A stretch of 64,000 bases of DNA. Origin: Litomosoides sigmodontis. Taxonomy: Eukaryota > Nematoda > Chromadorea > Rhabditida > Onchocercidae. Location of the stretch: the NCBI GenBank assembly GCA_963070105.1, contig OY718807.1, forward strand, positions 6,490,983 to 6,554,982. Reading direction: 5' to 3'. Position numbers and translations under genes: made by a program. Shown piece after piece: positions 63,133-64,000 of this stretch (the stretch's first letter is position 1; each line of letters begins with the position of its first letter). Below the pieces are notes generated by a model that saw only the letters and a program-made list of their open reading frames with translations, made no database searches and had not been told where the DNA came from.

Positions 63133-64000
63133 GAGATTTGTATTTGGTCTCTTACCGTTTCCTTTACAGTCCCGTTTTCCACATTTTTTCAGGCTTGTAT
63201 CTTATTTTTTTGATGCCAAGATTTTTGTTATCGTGTCGTGACAAGTTCCATGTGCAGTTTTTGTTTTATGAAAGGTTTTTTCATCTTTCTTGCTCTTTAG
63301 CAGGATTCAAGCTTGCCAGTTGAGGTCGTGCTGTAAAGTTTTTTTGATTTGGGATTCAAATGAATTCAATGTCATCAAGAGAATATTTTGCTTATCAATA
63401 CGGACGACGGCAAATGGAATGTGTATTTGATTTTAGCGGTTTGATTATGACAATACTACAAATTGGTACAGAATTCATGAGACTTTCCTTTTAATTGAAA
63501 GATGAACTAATAAAATATTGCTATTAAGTAATGAATGTTTTGATTCGACCTCAATTTGAATCCTAAATCAAAAAGTTTTGATTGGGAGGCGTACCATTCT
63601 TTTGGATGAAAAGTTGTTTTTTGTTTTTGCTAAAATTCGTTGTTGAGCATACCTTAGTGCGGTTAAAAATCGTAATCCAATATAATTGAAAAATTGTGAT
63701 GCTATTGAGTTTTATTCTCTTTATGACAAATGGTATTTATTAATGGAGTAGGGAGAGATGGATCGAAATCGAATTTTTTAAGGTAGTACTTCGTTTGTTT
63801 TAAAACTACTTTGTTTTTTCTTGTCCGAGAAAGTTAACCATATTTAATGTTCTCATTATTTTAAATCCAACATTATCACAACATTTTTCTTTTTGCTGAT
63901 CGATGATTTGTCTACGTTTCTAGCTATCATTACGCTTTACATGAGATAAAAGTGAGCACTTTATTTATAAAAAGAAATTTCTTTTAGATATTTTATTTAT
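63133..64000. other. 3' flank of the septin gene
   Basis: An AATAAA hexamer lies at 63509-63514, about 380 bases past the septin stop, and is a reasonable poly(A) signal. No coding frame is supported up to the window end. Confidence 0.5.
63509..63514 (+). terminator. Candidate septin poly(A) signal
   Basis: Consensus AATAAA downstream of the septin stop codon; assignment rests on position only. Confidence 0.4.

Overview
The window looks like nuclear DNA of a nematode, most likely a spirurid/filarial species. It is strongly AT-rich. Coding exons are small and separated by introns of tens to hundreds of bases, acceptors are short T-rich TTTCAG/TTTTAG sites, and several start codons sit 3-16 bases after an acceptor-like AG with no coding exon in front, as expected for spliced-leader trans-splicing. 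No bacterial operons, CRISPR arrays, rRNA or convincing tRNA genes were seen. Exon boundaries were read by eye from reading frame, GT/AG signals and phase compatibility, so they are models and not transcripts.

Layout. (1) 170-1355, minus: 5' end of a mitochondrial-type glutaminase that runs off the left edge. (2) 1356-6669: non-coding, apart from one doubtful exon near 5175. (3) 6673-12895, plus: complete 16-exon gene for the FG nucleoporin Nup62 (C. elegans NPP-11). (4) 14319-16611, minus: a protein made of two related domains joined by a proline-rich linker, family not named. (5) 16612-21344: AT-rich, low complexity. (6) 21345-33189, plus: a large multi-PAN (apple-like) secreted or surface protein with two threonine-rich tracts; its 5' part is unresolved. 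(7) 34107-40209, minus: M13 zinc metallopeptidase (neprilysin family), 17 exons, without a visible 5' membrane-anchor exon. (8) 41825-42467, plus: a broken inverted copy of the 3' part of that peptidase gene. (9) 42468-56383: mostly non-coding and rich in microsatellites, with two isolated coding first exons (44751 and 51725). (10) 56561-63132, plus: a SEPT6-group septin (C. elegans UNC-61 type), which may also use the upstream exons at 44751, 51725, 56384 and 57341 as alternative 5' ends.

The genes are not an obvious pathway cluster. They are a metabolic enzyme, a nuclear pore component, two nematode-style extracellular proteins, an ectopeptidase and a cytoskeletal GTPase. The most interesting structures are the 640-690 bp inverted duplication flanking the peptidase gene, the run of symmetric phase-1 exons in Nup62, the possible long alternative 5' region of the septin gene, and a 196 bp hairpin element at 43701-43896.
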